DNA from: JBDGYW01 sp964518955
GTDB taxonomy: Bacteria; Gemmatimonadota; Gemmatimonadetes; Gemmatimonadales; GWC2-71-9
Assembly (NCBI GenBank): GCA_964518955.1
Contig: CAZFHS010000037.1
Location: 3,163-67,162, forward strand
Direction of reading: 5' to 3'
DNA length: 64,000 nucleotides
The position numbers and the translations under genes were made by a program. Positions 1-8,739 of this stretch are shown one piece after another. The stretch's first letter is position 1. Every line of letters begins with the position of its first letter. Under the pieces are notes generated by a model. The model did no database searches. It was not told the origin of the DNA and saw only the letters and a program-made list of their open reading frames with translations.

Positions 1-1
1 G

Positions 2-724
2 GTCGGTACGGACCCCCCGGAGCTGAAAACGCGAGCGGCTGAGCTGGCAGCTCGCGTTGTTAGCGCCGGTTTGGACGAACGGGCCTCATTCTCTCCGGAC
101 AGGTGGGAGCTGGACGATCGCGTGCAAGGGACAGTTTGGGTTGATGGGGTGGAGATCCGCCTTCCGGTGGTTGGCTATCACCAGCTCGAGAACCTCATGT
201 TGGTGCTGGCGGTGGCGAAAGAGTTGGAAATCGATCTGTCCGCGGTGGCCGCGGCGATGAGTTCTGTGAAGTTGCCGCCCGGTCGATGTGAGGTATTGAC
301 CAACGGGAAGATTACAGTTCTGCAGGACGCCTACAATTCGAATCCAGGTTCGCTTCGCGCGTTACTCGGTGCCGCCGCCGCGATGGGCCACGAACGGCAA
401 ATAGTAATCATCCTCGGCACGATGCTCGAGCTCGGCAATGAAAGTGCGAGACTCCACGCTGAGATGGCAGATTGCGTGATCGAGTCGGATCCCCACATTG
501 TAGCGGTAATGGGAGAATTCGTGCCCGCGTTCGAACGATACGAGGAGAAGTTCGGGGACCGCTTGGTGACAGCATCAGATGCCGAATCGTTGGGGAAGCG
601 AGTAGCCGAACTGTTGTCCGGTGACGAATTGGTGCTCGTCAAAGGGTCCCGCGGAGTACATCTCGAAGACGCAGTTCCATATTTGCTATCAACAGAAGAG
701 ACACCGTGTTCTACCACCTCCTGA
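2..724 (+). CDS. murF: MurF, UDP-MurNAc-tripeptide:D-Ala-D-Ala ligase (C-terminal part)
   Basis: This is the 3' part of a gene that begins before the window; the reading frame is open from base 2. MurF adds D-Ala-D-Ala to UDP-MurNAc-tripeptide, the last cytoplasmic step of the peptidoglycan precursor. The visible 240 residues cover the end of the central ATPase domain and the C-terminal Mur ligase domain. The motif LQDAYNSNPGS, around residue 110 of the visible part, is typical of MurF, and so is the KGSRGVHLE segment near the end. The ATP-binding P-loop is outside the window. It is the first gene of a tightly packed division/cell-wall operon, and its last 19 bases overlap mraY. Family assignment is firm because of the motifs and position. 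Confidence 0.9.
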   Translation, partial: VGTDPPELKTRAAELAARVVSAGLDERASFSPDRWELDDRVQGTVWVDGVEIRLPVVGYHQLENLMLVLAVAKELEIDLSAVAAAMSSVKLPPGRCEVLTNGKITVLQDAYNSNPGSLRALLGAAAAMGHERQIVIILGTMLELGNESARLHAEMADCVIESDPHIVAVMGEFVPAFERYEEKFGDRLVTASDAESLGKRVAELLSGDELVLVKGSRGVHLEDAVPYLLSTEETPCSTTS

Positions 725-1833
725 CACCGCTGGTCGATACGTTTTCGGCGTTCAACATGTTCAACTACATCACGTTCCGGGCAGCCGGTGCGGCGTCGAC
801 TGCGATCCTGATGGCGTTCCTTGTTGGACCCGGCATCATCCGCGTTCTCAACGCCAGAGGCGTCGGACAGGTGATACGTGGAGACGGACCCGCGTCACAT
901 CAAGCCAAGAGGGGCACCCCAACAATGGGTGGGTTGATCCTGCTGCTGTGCACGCTCATCCCCACCTTTCTCTGGGCTCGGCTGGACACCCCGTACGTCA
1001 TGTTTGCGGCGCTGGCCACGTTATGGATGGGCGGTATCGGGTTCGTGGACGACTATTTGAAGGTCGTCGAGGGTAAACCCAGGGGGCTCGTGGCCCGTCA
1101 CAAACTCATTGGGCAGGTCACCTTCGGTGTGGCGCTAGGATTGATACTGCTGGTTTGGCCGGTATGGCCGGTCGAAGATCTTCCGGCGGATGCGACGACT
1201 CTTCCGTTCTTCAAAGACGTATTCGTGCCTCTCACGCCTCTGGTATACGTCGCGTTCGTGACGTTCATTCTCACCGGCTTCAGCAATGCCGTGAACCTGA
1301 CTGACGGACTCGACGGCCTCGCCGCGGGTCTCACCGTGATTGGCGCCGGCGCGTTTGCCGTATTCTCGTACATATTCGGTCACGCTATCGCGGCCGACTA
1401 CCTACAGGTGTACTTCCTACTCGGCGCCGGTGAACTGTCCGTGTTTTGTGCTGCTTTGATGGGTGCCGCACTCGGTTTCCTCTGGTTCAACTCGCACCCC
1501 GCCGAAGTGTTCATGGGAGATACCGGAAGCCTGGCTATCGGGGGAGCATTCGGCACGGTGGCAATCTTGCTTAAGTCCGAGTTCCTGCTGTTGCTGGTCG
1601 GCGGGGTATTCGTGGCAGAAACAGCGTCGGTGATCATCCAGACTGGAACCTTCCGGTGGCGCAAACGCAAATATGGCCGTGAGTACGCGAGCCAACACAG
1701 AGTGTTTCGCATGGCCCCGCTTCATCATCACTTCGAGCAACTCGGCTGGACCGAGTCGAAGATAGTGAGTCGCTTTTACATCATCGGTATTCTCTGCGCG
1801 CTCGTTGCGCTGGCCACCCTGAAGATCCGATGA
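706..1833 (+). CDS. mraY: Phospho-N-acetylmuramoyl-pentapeptide transferase MraY
   Basis: MraY is the integral membrane enzyme that transfers phospho-MurNAc-pentapeptide to undecaprenyl phosphate, giving lipid I. The 375-residue length matches the family. Many hydrophobic segments span the protein. The signature motifs are all visible: FVDDYLK, NLTDGLDGLA with its catalytic-site aspartates, and MAPLHHHFE near the C-terminus. The start is a GTG at 706 inside the murF 3' end. Its stop overlaps the murD start (ATGA), suggesting translational coupling within the mur/fts operon. Confidence 0.96.
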   Translation: MFYHLLTPLVDTFSAFNMFNYITFRAAGAASTAILMAFLVGPGIIRVLNARGVGQVIRGDGPASHQAKRGTPTMGGLILLLCTLIPTFLWARLDTPYVMFAALATLWMGGIGFVDDYLKVVEGKPRGLVARHKLIGQVTFGVALGLILLVWPVWPVEDLPADATTLPFFKDVFVPLTPLVYVAFVTFILTGFSNAVNLTDGLDGLAAGLTVIGAGAFAVFSYIFGHAIAADYLQVYFLLGAGELSVFCAALMGAALGFLWFNSHPAEVFMGDTGSLAIGGAFGTVAILLKSEFLLLLVGGVFVAETASVIIQTGTFRWRKRKYGREYASQHRVFRMAPLHHHFEQLGWTESKIVSRFYIIGILCALVALATLKIR

Positions 1834-3176
1834 TTCCTGACGCCTGGCGTAGCGGTGAGATAGCCGTTATCGGTCTGAGCCGTACTGGGCTTGCCGTAGC
1901 AAAATTCCTGGCCAGCAACGGATACCAGGTGTACGCTTCCGACCCTGACGACTCGGCCGCAGTGAGAGAGGCGGCAGCCGCTGTGGAATTTTGCGGCGGC
2001 ACGGTCGACGTCGGGCGGCACGACCTAAAAAGGATCGCCGAGGCGGTTTTGGTGATCCCATCTCCCGGCGTGCCTCCGAGCGCTGCTCCCTTGAAGACAG
2101 CGCTCGAAGCTGGCCGCACAGTCATTGCGGAATTGGATCTTGCGCTTCTGTTCCTGAAGGATGTTCCTTCGATCGTCGTTTCTGGCACGAACGGCAAGAG
2201 CACAACCACGGCGCTAGTCGCGCACATCCTGAACGGAGCCGGTTTCGACGCGGTGGCCGCAGGCAATATCGGGTACCCGCTGATCGAGGTGGCCACGCTC
2301 GCGCCACGGCCGGATTGGATTGTTGTCGAGGCGTCGTCTTACCAGTTGCACTTTACGTCATACATGAATCCGGGCATCGGCGTACTGACGAACGTGTCTC
2401 CCGAACACATGGAGTGGCACGGCACGGCAGAGGCGTACTTTGCCGACAAGGGCAGGCTGTTTGCGAATGCAAACGCGAACTCTGTTTGGGTCCTGAATGC
2501 CGACGACCCCAAAGTGCAACAACTTGCTGACGGTGTTGTGGGTGACCACAGATTGTGGAGTATGAGGGGCGCATCGGACGCGTGGTACGACAGCCGAGCA
2601 GGCGATCTCGTTGTTAATGGGGCTACTTTGGCGCAGCGCTCGGATATTTCCCTACTCGGTGACCACAACGTATCGAACGGACTCGCCGCAACGCTAGCGG
2701 CAATGGCTGCCGGAGCAACGGTCAAGCAAATACGGGGCGGGCTCGAGACGTTCCGGTCGCTCAGTCATCGCCTGGAACCGATTCGTGAGATCGACGGAGT
2801 GTTGTGGATAAACGACTCGAAAGCCACGAACGTACCGTCCACCGTGGTAGCGGCAACGGCGATGACGCGACCGTACGTGCTCCTCCTTGGAGGGCAGGGA
2901 AAGGGCGAGCCGTATTCGAACATCGAGGCCGTTTTGCAGAACGGTTGCCACGATGTGGTTGCTTACGGTGACGAACGGGAGAGGATCGCCTATGCACTCG
3001 GCGCAACGGTGCCGGTGCACGTGGAAGCTCTGTTCGAGGTGGCAGTGGCTCGTGCGCGCTCATTGGCCATTGCCGGGGACGTAGTCCTGCTTTCGCCGGC
3101 GTGCGCCAGCTTCGATCAGTTCTCCGATTTCGAGGAACGCGGTGAGGTGTTCCGCAAAATTGTCGAGGCATTTTGA
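1830..3176 (+). CDS. murD: UDP-N-acetylmuramoylalanine--D-glutamate ligase MurD
   Basis: MurD is the cytoplasmic, ATP-dependent ligase that adds D-glutamate to UDP-MurNAc-L-Ala. The 448-residue product has the Mur ligase layout: an N-terminal dinucleotide-fold-like UDP-binding domain (VIGLSRTG, residues 14-21), a central ATPase domain with P-loop GTNGKSTT (residues 119-126), and a C-terminal domain with the WINDSKATN motif, which is characteristic of MurD. The ATG overlaps the mraY stop by four bases, and the stop overlaps the TTG start of ftsW. Its position between mraY and ftsW is the classical dcw cluster order. Confidence 0.96.
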   Translation: MIPDAWRSGEIAVIGLSRTGLAVAKFLASNGYQVYASDPDDSAAVREAAAAVEFCGGTVDVGRHDLKRIAEAVLVIPSPGVPPSAAPLKTALEAGRTVIAELDLALLFLKDVPSIVVSGTNGKSTTTALVAHILNGAGFDAVAAGNIGYPLIEVATLAPRPDWIVVEASSYQLHFTSYMNPGIGVLTNVSPEHMEWHGTAEAYFADKGRLFANANANSVWVLNADDPKVQQLADGVVGDHRLWSMRGASDAWYDSRAGDLVVNGATLAQRSDISLLGDHNVSNGLAATLAAMAAGATVKQIRGGLETFRSLSHRLEPIREIDGVLWINDSKATNVPSTVVAATAMTRPYVLLLGGQGKGEPYSNIEAVLQNGCHDVVAYGDERERIAYALGATVPVHVEALFEVAVARARSLAIAGDVVLLSPACASFDQFSDFEERGEVFRKIVEAF

Positions 3177-4294
3177 ATCCCATCAACTGGGAGCCTCGGC
3201 TGCTTGAAATCGTTGCCGTCACCCTGGTGATGTTTGGCGTGGCGGCCGTCTATAGCGCTTCAGGTGTACAGGCAATGCAGGATTTCGGTGATGGCAGCTG
3301 GTTCGCACGACGCCAGCTGATTGGCGCGATGGCGGGAATCGCGGTGTTGCTCGTGTTCACTCGGATCGACTACAGGATCTGGCGACGCCATGCGTGGGTG
3401 ATTTTGGGATTTTCGGCCCTGTTGCTGCTACTGTTGCTTCTTCCGTTCACTCAAGAAATCGTTATCACGCGCAACGGTGCACGTCGTTGGCTTCACTTGG
3501 GGTTCGTCACATTCCAACCATCCGAGATTGCCAAGTTTGCTTTGATCGCATGGACCGCTATGTTGGCCACCAAAAAGGGTGACGAAGTCAGGCATTTCAA
3601 ACGGGGCCTCGTACCGATCATGGTCATCGTCCTGCCGATGGCTGGTTTGATATTTCTCGAACCCGACCTGTCCACGGCGAGCCTCGTTGTGATGTTGGCA
3701 GCGATAGTGGTTTTTACCGCGGGGGCGAAAATCGGTCATTTCCTCGTGATCGGGCTCGTAGCTCTGCCGATCCTGTGGCAGTCGATTGCGAGCGCTCCGT
3801 ACCGGCTTCAGCGTTTGGCTTCATTCTTGAGCCCTGGAACCGAGCTGGCTGAAGCGAGCTGGCAGATCAAACAGTCGTTGATAGCCATCGGCGCGGGGCA
3901 GTTGTTCGGAGTAGGCTTTGGCCAGGGGCTTCAGAAACTCGGTTACCTTCCACTAGCCTATTCGGATTTTGTGTTCTCGACGATTGGAGAGGAATGGGGC
4001 TTCATTGGGGTACTGGTGATGGTACTGCTTTATTCCACCTTCATTGCAGTTGGATTTAGAATAGCCCGTTTCGCTCCCGACCGGTTCGGGATGCTGCTCG
4101 CCACCGGATTGACTTCGTTGATCGGCCTCACAGCGTTTCTCCACATCGCCGTGACCTTGTCCCTCGTGCCTACCACCGGCTTACCGCTGCCATTCGTCTC
4201 ACACGGACGTTCCAGCCTGATGATGGCGCTCATTTCGACAGGTGTGCTGATGAACATTGGAGGAGCCGGGCAACGCGAAAGACGGAAGAAATGA
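3173..4294 (+). CDS. ftsW: Lipid II polymerase FtsW (SEDS family)
   Basis: FtsW is the SEDS-family glycosyltransferase that polymerises septal peptidoglycan with a class B PBP. The 373-residue protein has about ten hydrophobic helices. SEDS landmarks are NGARRWL followed by FQPSEIAK (about residues 100-120), EPDLST (about 162), and the extracytoplasmic segment SDFVFSTIGEE. The usual SYGGSS motif near the C-terminus reads SHGRSS here, a variant worth noting. Start is TTG at 3173, overlapping the murD stop (TTGA). I call it FtsW rather than RodA because of its place between murD and murG. Confidence 0.93.
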   Translation: MNPINWEPRLLEIVAVTLVMFGVAAVYSASGVQAMQDFGDGSWFARRQLIGAMAGIAVLLVFTRIDYRIWRRHAWVILGFSALLLLLLLLPFTQEIVITRNGARRWLHLGFVTFQPSEIAKFALIAWTAMLATKKGDEVRHFKRGLVPIMVIVLPMAGLIFLEPDLSTASLVVMLAAIVVFTAGAKIGHFLVIGLVALPILWQSIASAPYRLQRLASFLSPGTELAEASWQIKQSLIAIGAGQLFGVGFGQGLQKLGYLPLAYSDFVFSTIGEEWGFIGVLVMVLLYSTFIAVGFRIARFAPDRFGMLLATGLTSLIGLTAFLHIAVTLSLVPTTGLPLPFVSHGRSSLMMALISTGVLMNIGGAGQRERRKK

Positions 4295-5382
4295 AGGTGG
4301 TAATAGCCGGGGGCGGAACCGGTGGCCACTTGATGCCTGCGTTGGCGCTTGCCGAGGCGTTTGTTGCAGTGGACGAGACTGTCGAGCCCATACTGGTAGG
4401 TGCAAAGCGGGGAGTTGAGGCTTCCATACTGCCTTCTCGGCCCTTCAGGCACCACCTGCTGTCACTTCAACCGATCTATCGACGTCAGTGGTGGAAGAAC
4501 TTCCGATGGCCGTTCCTAGCGCTGAAAACCAGACGCGAGTGCAGCAGAGTTTTGGCGCAGGAGCAACCGGCGATTGTACTGGGTACGGGCGGATACGCAG
4601 CCGGACCAGTTCTCTACTGGTCGCACCGAAGGGGGCTGCCGATTGTTGTCCAGGAACAGAATGCCTTTCCTGGACTCACGACGAGGTGGCTCGCTCGGAA
4701 AGCTCGCCAGGTTCACCTGGGTTTTCCGGAAGCAGGAGAATTCTTGAAGCCTGGTGAGAGAACCGCGGTTCACGAGTTCGGCAATCCCATATCCCCGCCC
4801 CCAAAGACGCGCCCCGATCCTGCAACGGCCAGGGTATCGCTCGGCATTTCTGGAGACCTGCCGGTCCTGCTGGTCGTGGGAGGAAGCCAGGGAGCCAGCG
4901 CCATCAACAAGGCTGTCGCAGAGTTGGTTCGCTCCAGACGGCTGGACGATGTGGTGTTGCTGTGGAGCACCGGCCACCACACGTGGGAGACATACTCCCG
5001 CCTCGATGAAGCGCCGAACAGAATTGTGAGGCCGTTCTGGGATCCTATTGCGGACGGGTATGCGGTGGCAGATCTCGTCATCGCGCGCGCAGGGGCAATG
5101 ACGACTGCCGAAATCTGTGCATGGGGCCTTCCCTCGATTCTGATTCCACTGCCCAGCGCCGCAGCCAACCACCAACAACAGAACGCCAAGGCGCTGGCGG
5201 ATGCCGGAGCCGCGATCCACGTACCGGAAGCTGAACTGTCTCCAACCCACCTCAGAGGTGTTTTGGATGACCTTTTGGCCGACGCGCCGGGATTGGCCAG
5301 CATCCGGACTGCCGCAACCACTCGCGGACGCCCGGATGCTGCCAGCAAAATCGCCAACGAGGTGCTGCAGCTAGTGAGCTAA
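4291..5382 (+). CDS. murG: UDP-GlcNAc:undecaprenyl-PP-MurNAc-pentapeptide transferase MurG
   Basis: MurG is a membrane-associated GT28 glycosyltransferase that adds GlcNAc to lipid I to form lipid II. Its 363 residues match the family length. The N-terminal GGGTGGH loop (residues 7-13) is diagnostic. The acceptor-side region contains GTGGYAAGP, and the donor-binding C-terminal half contains the GGSQGA and GAMTTAE motifs. The ATG overlaps the ftsW stop (ATGA). It is followed by a 38-50 nt gap with a possible promoter for murC, the first break in the overlap chain. Confidence 0.96.
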   Translation: MKVVIAGGGTGGHLMPALALAEAFVAVDETVEPILVGAKRGVEASILPSRPFRHHLLSLQPIYRRQWWKNFRWPFLALKTRRECSRVLAQEQPAIVLGTGGYAAGPVLYWSHRRGLPIVVQEQNAFPGLTTRWLARKARQVHLGFPEAGEFLKPGERTAVHEFGNPISPPPKTRPDPATARVSLGISGDLPVLLVVGGSQGASAINKAVAELVRSRRLDDVVLLWSTGHHTWETYSRLDEAPNRIVRPFWDPIADGYAVADLVIARAGAMTTAEICAWGLPSILIPLPSAAANHQQQNAKALADAGAAIHVPEAELSPTHLRGVLDDLLADAPGLASIRTAATTRGRPDAASKIANEVLQLVS

Positions 5383-5392
5383 GTTTAAGGGC

Positions 5393-5421
5393 TTTCGCAA
5401 CTTGGCGGTTTTTCTTATACT
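5393..5421 (+). promoter_or_regulatory. Possible promoter giving a nearly leaderless murC mRNA
   Basis: A -10-like box TATACT lies at 5416-5421, with a weak -35-like TTTCGC at 5393-5398 (17 bp spacer). Transcription would start about 5428, only about 5 bases before the ATG at 5433, and no Shine-Dalgarno sequence is present. The -35 match is poor, so this remains tentative. Confidence 0.3.
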
Positions 5422-5432
5422 TGCCACCACAA

Positions 5433-6812
5433 ATGGAACTGTTCTCACCGGATGATCCCCGACCCATCCATTTTATGGGGATAGCCGGCGTTGGAATGAG
5501 TGCGCTCGCGCTCATCGCCAGGCGCCGGGGGGCGGCAGTCTCCGGATGTGATATGAGCTCGGATGGAACTGCTGATCTGGTTAGTGCTGGTGTGACGGTT
5601 ACCAAGGGTCACAGTGCCGATCACGTCGCTGGTGCAAGGGCGCTGGTCTTCACCTCCGCAGTACCCAAAGACCATCCGGAAATGGTCGCCGCGAGAGAGT
5701 CGGGCATTCCCGTCGTGCGCCGAGCCGAGGTCCTGGGGCAGGTAGTGAACACCGGAACAGTGGCGGCGATTGCCGGGACACATGGCAAGACGACTACAAC
5801 CGTAATGACGACTGCGGCATTGTGTGCAGCCGGTTTGGACCCGACCGGCATAGCAGGGGGCAGGGTGGCAGAATGGGATGGCAACGTGCGCCTGGGTGAG
5901 AGTCAGCTGTTCGTTGTAGAGGCAGATGAGTACGATCGCTCGTTTCTCGCTCTGGAACCAGAGGTTGCGGTCATCAACAATGTCGAGGCAGACCACCTGG
6001 AGTGTTATGGGTCGTTTGGTGAGTTGGAGTCGGCCTTCATCGAGTTCGCAAATCGCGCGAGCCGGGTGTATGTCGGAGCTAACGATCGCGGCGCTGCGCG
6101 AGTGGCTCGGAAGCTCGAGGTGCCAGTATCAATGGTCGGGACGGGGCAGGACGTGGACATCGAGATTTCTTCAGTTTCGCGAGATCGTGAGTTCACCGAA
6201 GCGAGTGTCAAGTTGCCTGACGGACCGCTGGTTGAGCTTCGCCTTCGTGTGCCTGGATTACACAACATACGAAACGCTGCCATGGCACTGGGAGTAGTGT
6301 TTTTCCTCGAAGGTGACGTCAGTAGTGCGGTAGAGGGGCTGAACGCGTTCTCCGGAGTTTCACGCCGGTTCGAGGTGTTGGGCTCAGTCGGTGGCGTGAC
6401 GGTCGTAGACGATTACGCTCACCATCCTACTGAGGTGGCGGCCACACTCGCGGCGGCGCGTCAGAGGTTTCCGGAACGACGCATAGTGGTGGTGTTCCAG
6501 CCTCATCTCTACACGAGAACTCAGGCGCACGGCGAGGCGTTCGGAATTGTGTTGGCAGCCGCTGATGTGGCAGTGGTAGCTCCGATATACCCGGCGAGAG
6601 AAGAACCGATTCCCGGCGTGACGAGCGACCTGGTGGCCAAAGCGGCGAGAAGCGCAGGCGTGCGCGTGGAATTGGTGCCCGATTTTTTGGACGTGGGTGC
6701 CGCGGTGCTCGAATTGGTGGAAGCGGGTGACGTGGTCTTGACGCTCGGTGCAGGCGATATCACCAAGGTTGGGCCCGAGCTTCTGCGATCAATGCAGGAC
6801 AACGCAGCATGA
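5433..6812 (+). CDS. murC: UDP-N-acetylmuramate--L-alanine ligase MurC
   Basis: MurC attaches L-Ala to UDP-MurNAc, the first amino-acid addition of peptidoglycan synthesis. The 459-residue product begins with the MurC-type HFMGIAGVGMSALA UDP-binding segment. It carries P-loop GTHGKTTT (about residues 115-122), the EADEYDRSF motif, and the VDDYAHHPTE motif of the C-terminal domain. I chose ATG 5433; an in-frame TTG at 5421 would add four residues but falls inside the possible -10 box. The stop overlaps the ftsQ ATG. murB and ddl, often found between murC and ftsQ, are absent here. Confidence 0.95.
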   Translation: MELFSPDDPRPIHFMGIAGVGMSALALIARRRGAAVSGCDMSSDGTADLVSAGVTVTKGHSADHVAGARALVFTSAVPKDHPEMVAARESGIPVVRRAEVLGQVVNTGTVAAIAGTHGKTTTTVMTTAALCAAGLDPTGIAGGRVAEWDGNVRLGESQLFVVEADEYDRSFLALEPEVAVINNVEADHLECYGSFGELESAFIEFANRASRVYVGANDRGAARVARKLEVPVSMVGTGQDVDIEISSVSRDREFTEASVKLPDGPLVELRLRVPGLHNIRNAAMALGVVFFLEGDVSSAVEGLNAFSGVSRRFEVLGSVGGVTVVDDYAHHPTEVAATLAAARQRFPERRIVVVFQPHLYTRTQAHGEAFGIVLAAADVAVVAPIYPAREEPIPGVTSDLVAKAARSAGVRVELVPDFLDVGAAVLELVEAGDVVLTLGAGDITKVGPELLRSMQDNAA

Positions 6813-7489
6813 AGAAGCGAGCCTATTTCGCGGTGGGCGGCCTGATTGCGCTTTTGCTAGCTGGGGCTTTTTCGCCTTGGTTGCTTCGACACGTTTCGTT
6901 TTTCAGGGTGAGACAGGTGGAGTTGGTGGGTGTCGAACACCACTCCCCAAACCGTCTGCTCGATGCGCTTTCCATAGAGTCGGACCGCAATCTTTTTGCC
7001 TCGTTGGCCGACATCGAGGAGCGAGCGGCAGCACTCCCGGGTGTGGTTACGGCGAAGGCCAAGCGCCGAATGCCGGGAACGCTTACAATTGTGGTAGAGG
7101 AACGCGTACCTGTCGCATTCGTGCCGACATCGACGGGCCTGTTGGCACTCGATGCAGGGGCGCGTCCTCTGACTTACGACCCAACGGAGACCGGGCTAGA
7201 CCTGCCCATCGTACAGAGGGCAGATTCGACGCTCGCCCGTGTATTGGCGATTGTACGGATGGCAGACTCGACGCTGTACGGTTACGTGGATGCTGCGCGA
7301 ATCGGTGGTGAGGACGCTGTGATTCTGGAATTGGGATCAACAGAAGTGATACTTCGGAGAGAACCGACGTTCGAGGAGATCAGAGCGATCGAACTGGTCC
7401 GGCGGCACCTGACCGCGACAGGTCGCCTGTATGACGAATTGGATGTTCGGTTCGAGGGAAGAGTTATCGTGCGAGGAAGTGGAGTGTGA
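6809..7489 (+). CDS. ftsQ: Cell division protein FtsQ
   Basis: FtsQ is a bitopic inner-membrane divisome protein linking early and late division proteins. The 226-residue product has a short cytoplasmic N-terminus, one transmembrane helix (about residues 7-24) and a periplasmic POTRA domain beginning at FRVRQVELVG. This is followed by the conserved segment on substrate-strand geometry ending in KRRMPGTLTIVVEERVP. Sequence conservation in this family is low, so the call rests on the POTRA pattern and the murC-ftsQ-ftsA-ftsZ order. It overlaps both neighbours by four bases (ATGA upstream, GTGA downstream). Confidence 0.88.
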   Translation: MKKRAYFAVGGLIALLLAGAFSPWLLRHVSFFRVRQVELVGVEHHSPNRLLDALSIESDRNLFASLADIEERAAALPGVVTAKAKRRMPGTLTIVVEERVPVAFVPTSTGLLALDAGARPLTYDPTETGLDLPIVQRADSTLARVLAIVRMADSTLYGYVDAARIGGEDAVILELGSTEVILRREPTFEEIRAIELVRRHLTATGRLYDELDVRFEGRVIVRGSGV

Positions 7490-8718
7490 AGGGCGAAAGT
7501 TTGGTTGCTGGGCTCGACCTCGGCAGTTCGAAGACTTGCGTTGTAATTGCCGACACGGCAGGTGACCAGCGGAGCCCCGGAGCCAAGGTCCTGGGCGTCG
7601 GTATTGCGCGCACGACCGGTGTCAGGCGTGGCGTGGTACGTGACATCGAAGAGACGACCCGGTCGATCAAACTGGCCATGCGCGATGCAGAGCGCATGGC
7701 GGGCGTGCAAGCTCCATATTTGTATTGCGGAATCGCCGGCGATCACGTTCAGACAAAACTCACGACGGGCCTTGCGTCGGTTGCTAGCGAAGAGATCTCG
7801 CGTGCTGATGTGAGCCGCGTGAACGACGTGGCAAAGGCGGTCACTCTTGGAGACAACTTCGAACTCCTGCACTACATACCGCAGGAGTACAAGGTCGACG
7901 ATCAAGGCGGCATCAGCGATCCAGTTGGGATGACTGGGCTCCGGCTCGAGGTGGAGATGTGCCTCGTGGCCGTGCAGGCAAAAGCGGCTCAGAATCTTCG
8001 CAAATCGGTCGAGCGTGCCGGCTACAGCGTCACCGAGTTGGTGTTGGAACCATTGGGTGCTTCACGCGCAGCGCTCACAGATGACGAGATGGAAATCGGT
8101 TGTGCGTTGGTAGACTTGGGTGCGGGGTCGACAACAGTTTCAATATTCCACGACGGCAAGCTCCGCCATTTGGGGTCGCTGAGGTTCGCAGGCGTTCACG
8201 TAACCGGTGACATAGTCCAAGGGCTGGGTGTCACGCAGAGTGATGCCGAAAGGCTGAAGGAACGATGGGGTGTTGCATACACTCCGCTGGTCGACCCCGA
8301 AGAGGCGATAGAACTTCCGAGCACTCCCGGGCAAGGCGCACGCCAGGTGAAGCGAGAGTTGTTGGCTCACATCATTCACCAGCGGCTCGACGAAGTGTTC
8401 GAGTTGGTGCACCAGCAAGTTGAAGAAGCCGGGTTCGATGGAAAGCTTCCAGCCGGCGTTATACTCACTGGCGGAGGCGCACACCTGCCGGGATCGGTGG
8501 AGTTGGCACGAGATGTTTTTGCCATGCCGGCGAGGAAGGGAGTGCCAGAGCATGGCATCAGCGGGCTCACCGACAACGTCGACGCGCCGCGATACACTGT
8601 TCCAGTAGGGCTCGCGTTGTACGGTGCATCTCAGTTGAAGCGCGGAAGGGCTGGATCGGGTGGTGGAGTCGAAAAGTTGTTTGAACCAATGAAGCGCTGG
8701 TTGAAGGACTTCTTCTAA
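7486..8718 (+). CDS. ftsA: Cell division protein FtsA
   Basis: FtsA is an actin-like ATPase that tethers FtsZ filaments to the membrane. The 410 residues show the actin-fold phosphate-1 motif LDLGSSKT near the N-terminus, the phosphate-2 motif ALVDLGAGSTTVS near residue 208, and an adenosine motif ILTGGGAHLPG near residue 328. The C-terminus ends in a positively charged amphipathic stretch (FEPMKRWLKDFF), the expected membrane-targeting helix. The GTG start overlaps the ftsQ stop. ftsZ follows after 21 bases. Confidence 0.95.
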   Translation: MKGESLVAGLDLGSSKTCVVIADTAGDQRSPGAKVLGVGIARTTGVRRGVVRDIEETTRSIKLAMRDAERMAGVQAPYLYCGIAGDHVQTKLTTGLASVASEEISRADVSRVNDVAKAVTLGDNFELLHYIPQEYKVDDQGGISDPVGMTGLRLEVEMCLVAVQAKAAQNLRKSVERAGYSVTELVLEPLGASRAALTDDEMEIGCALVDLGAGSTTVSIFHDGKLRHLGSLRFAGVHVTGDIVQGLGVTQSDAERLKERWGVAYTPLVDPEEAIELPSTPGQGARQVKRELLAHIIHQRLDEVFELVHQQVEEAGFDGKLPAGVILTGGGAHLPGSVELARDVFAMPARKGVPEHGISGLTDNVDAPRYTVPVGLALYGASQLKRGRAGSGGGVEKLFEPMKRWLKDFF

Positions 8719-8739
8719 ATACAGGGCAACGAGGACTAC

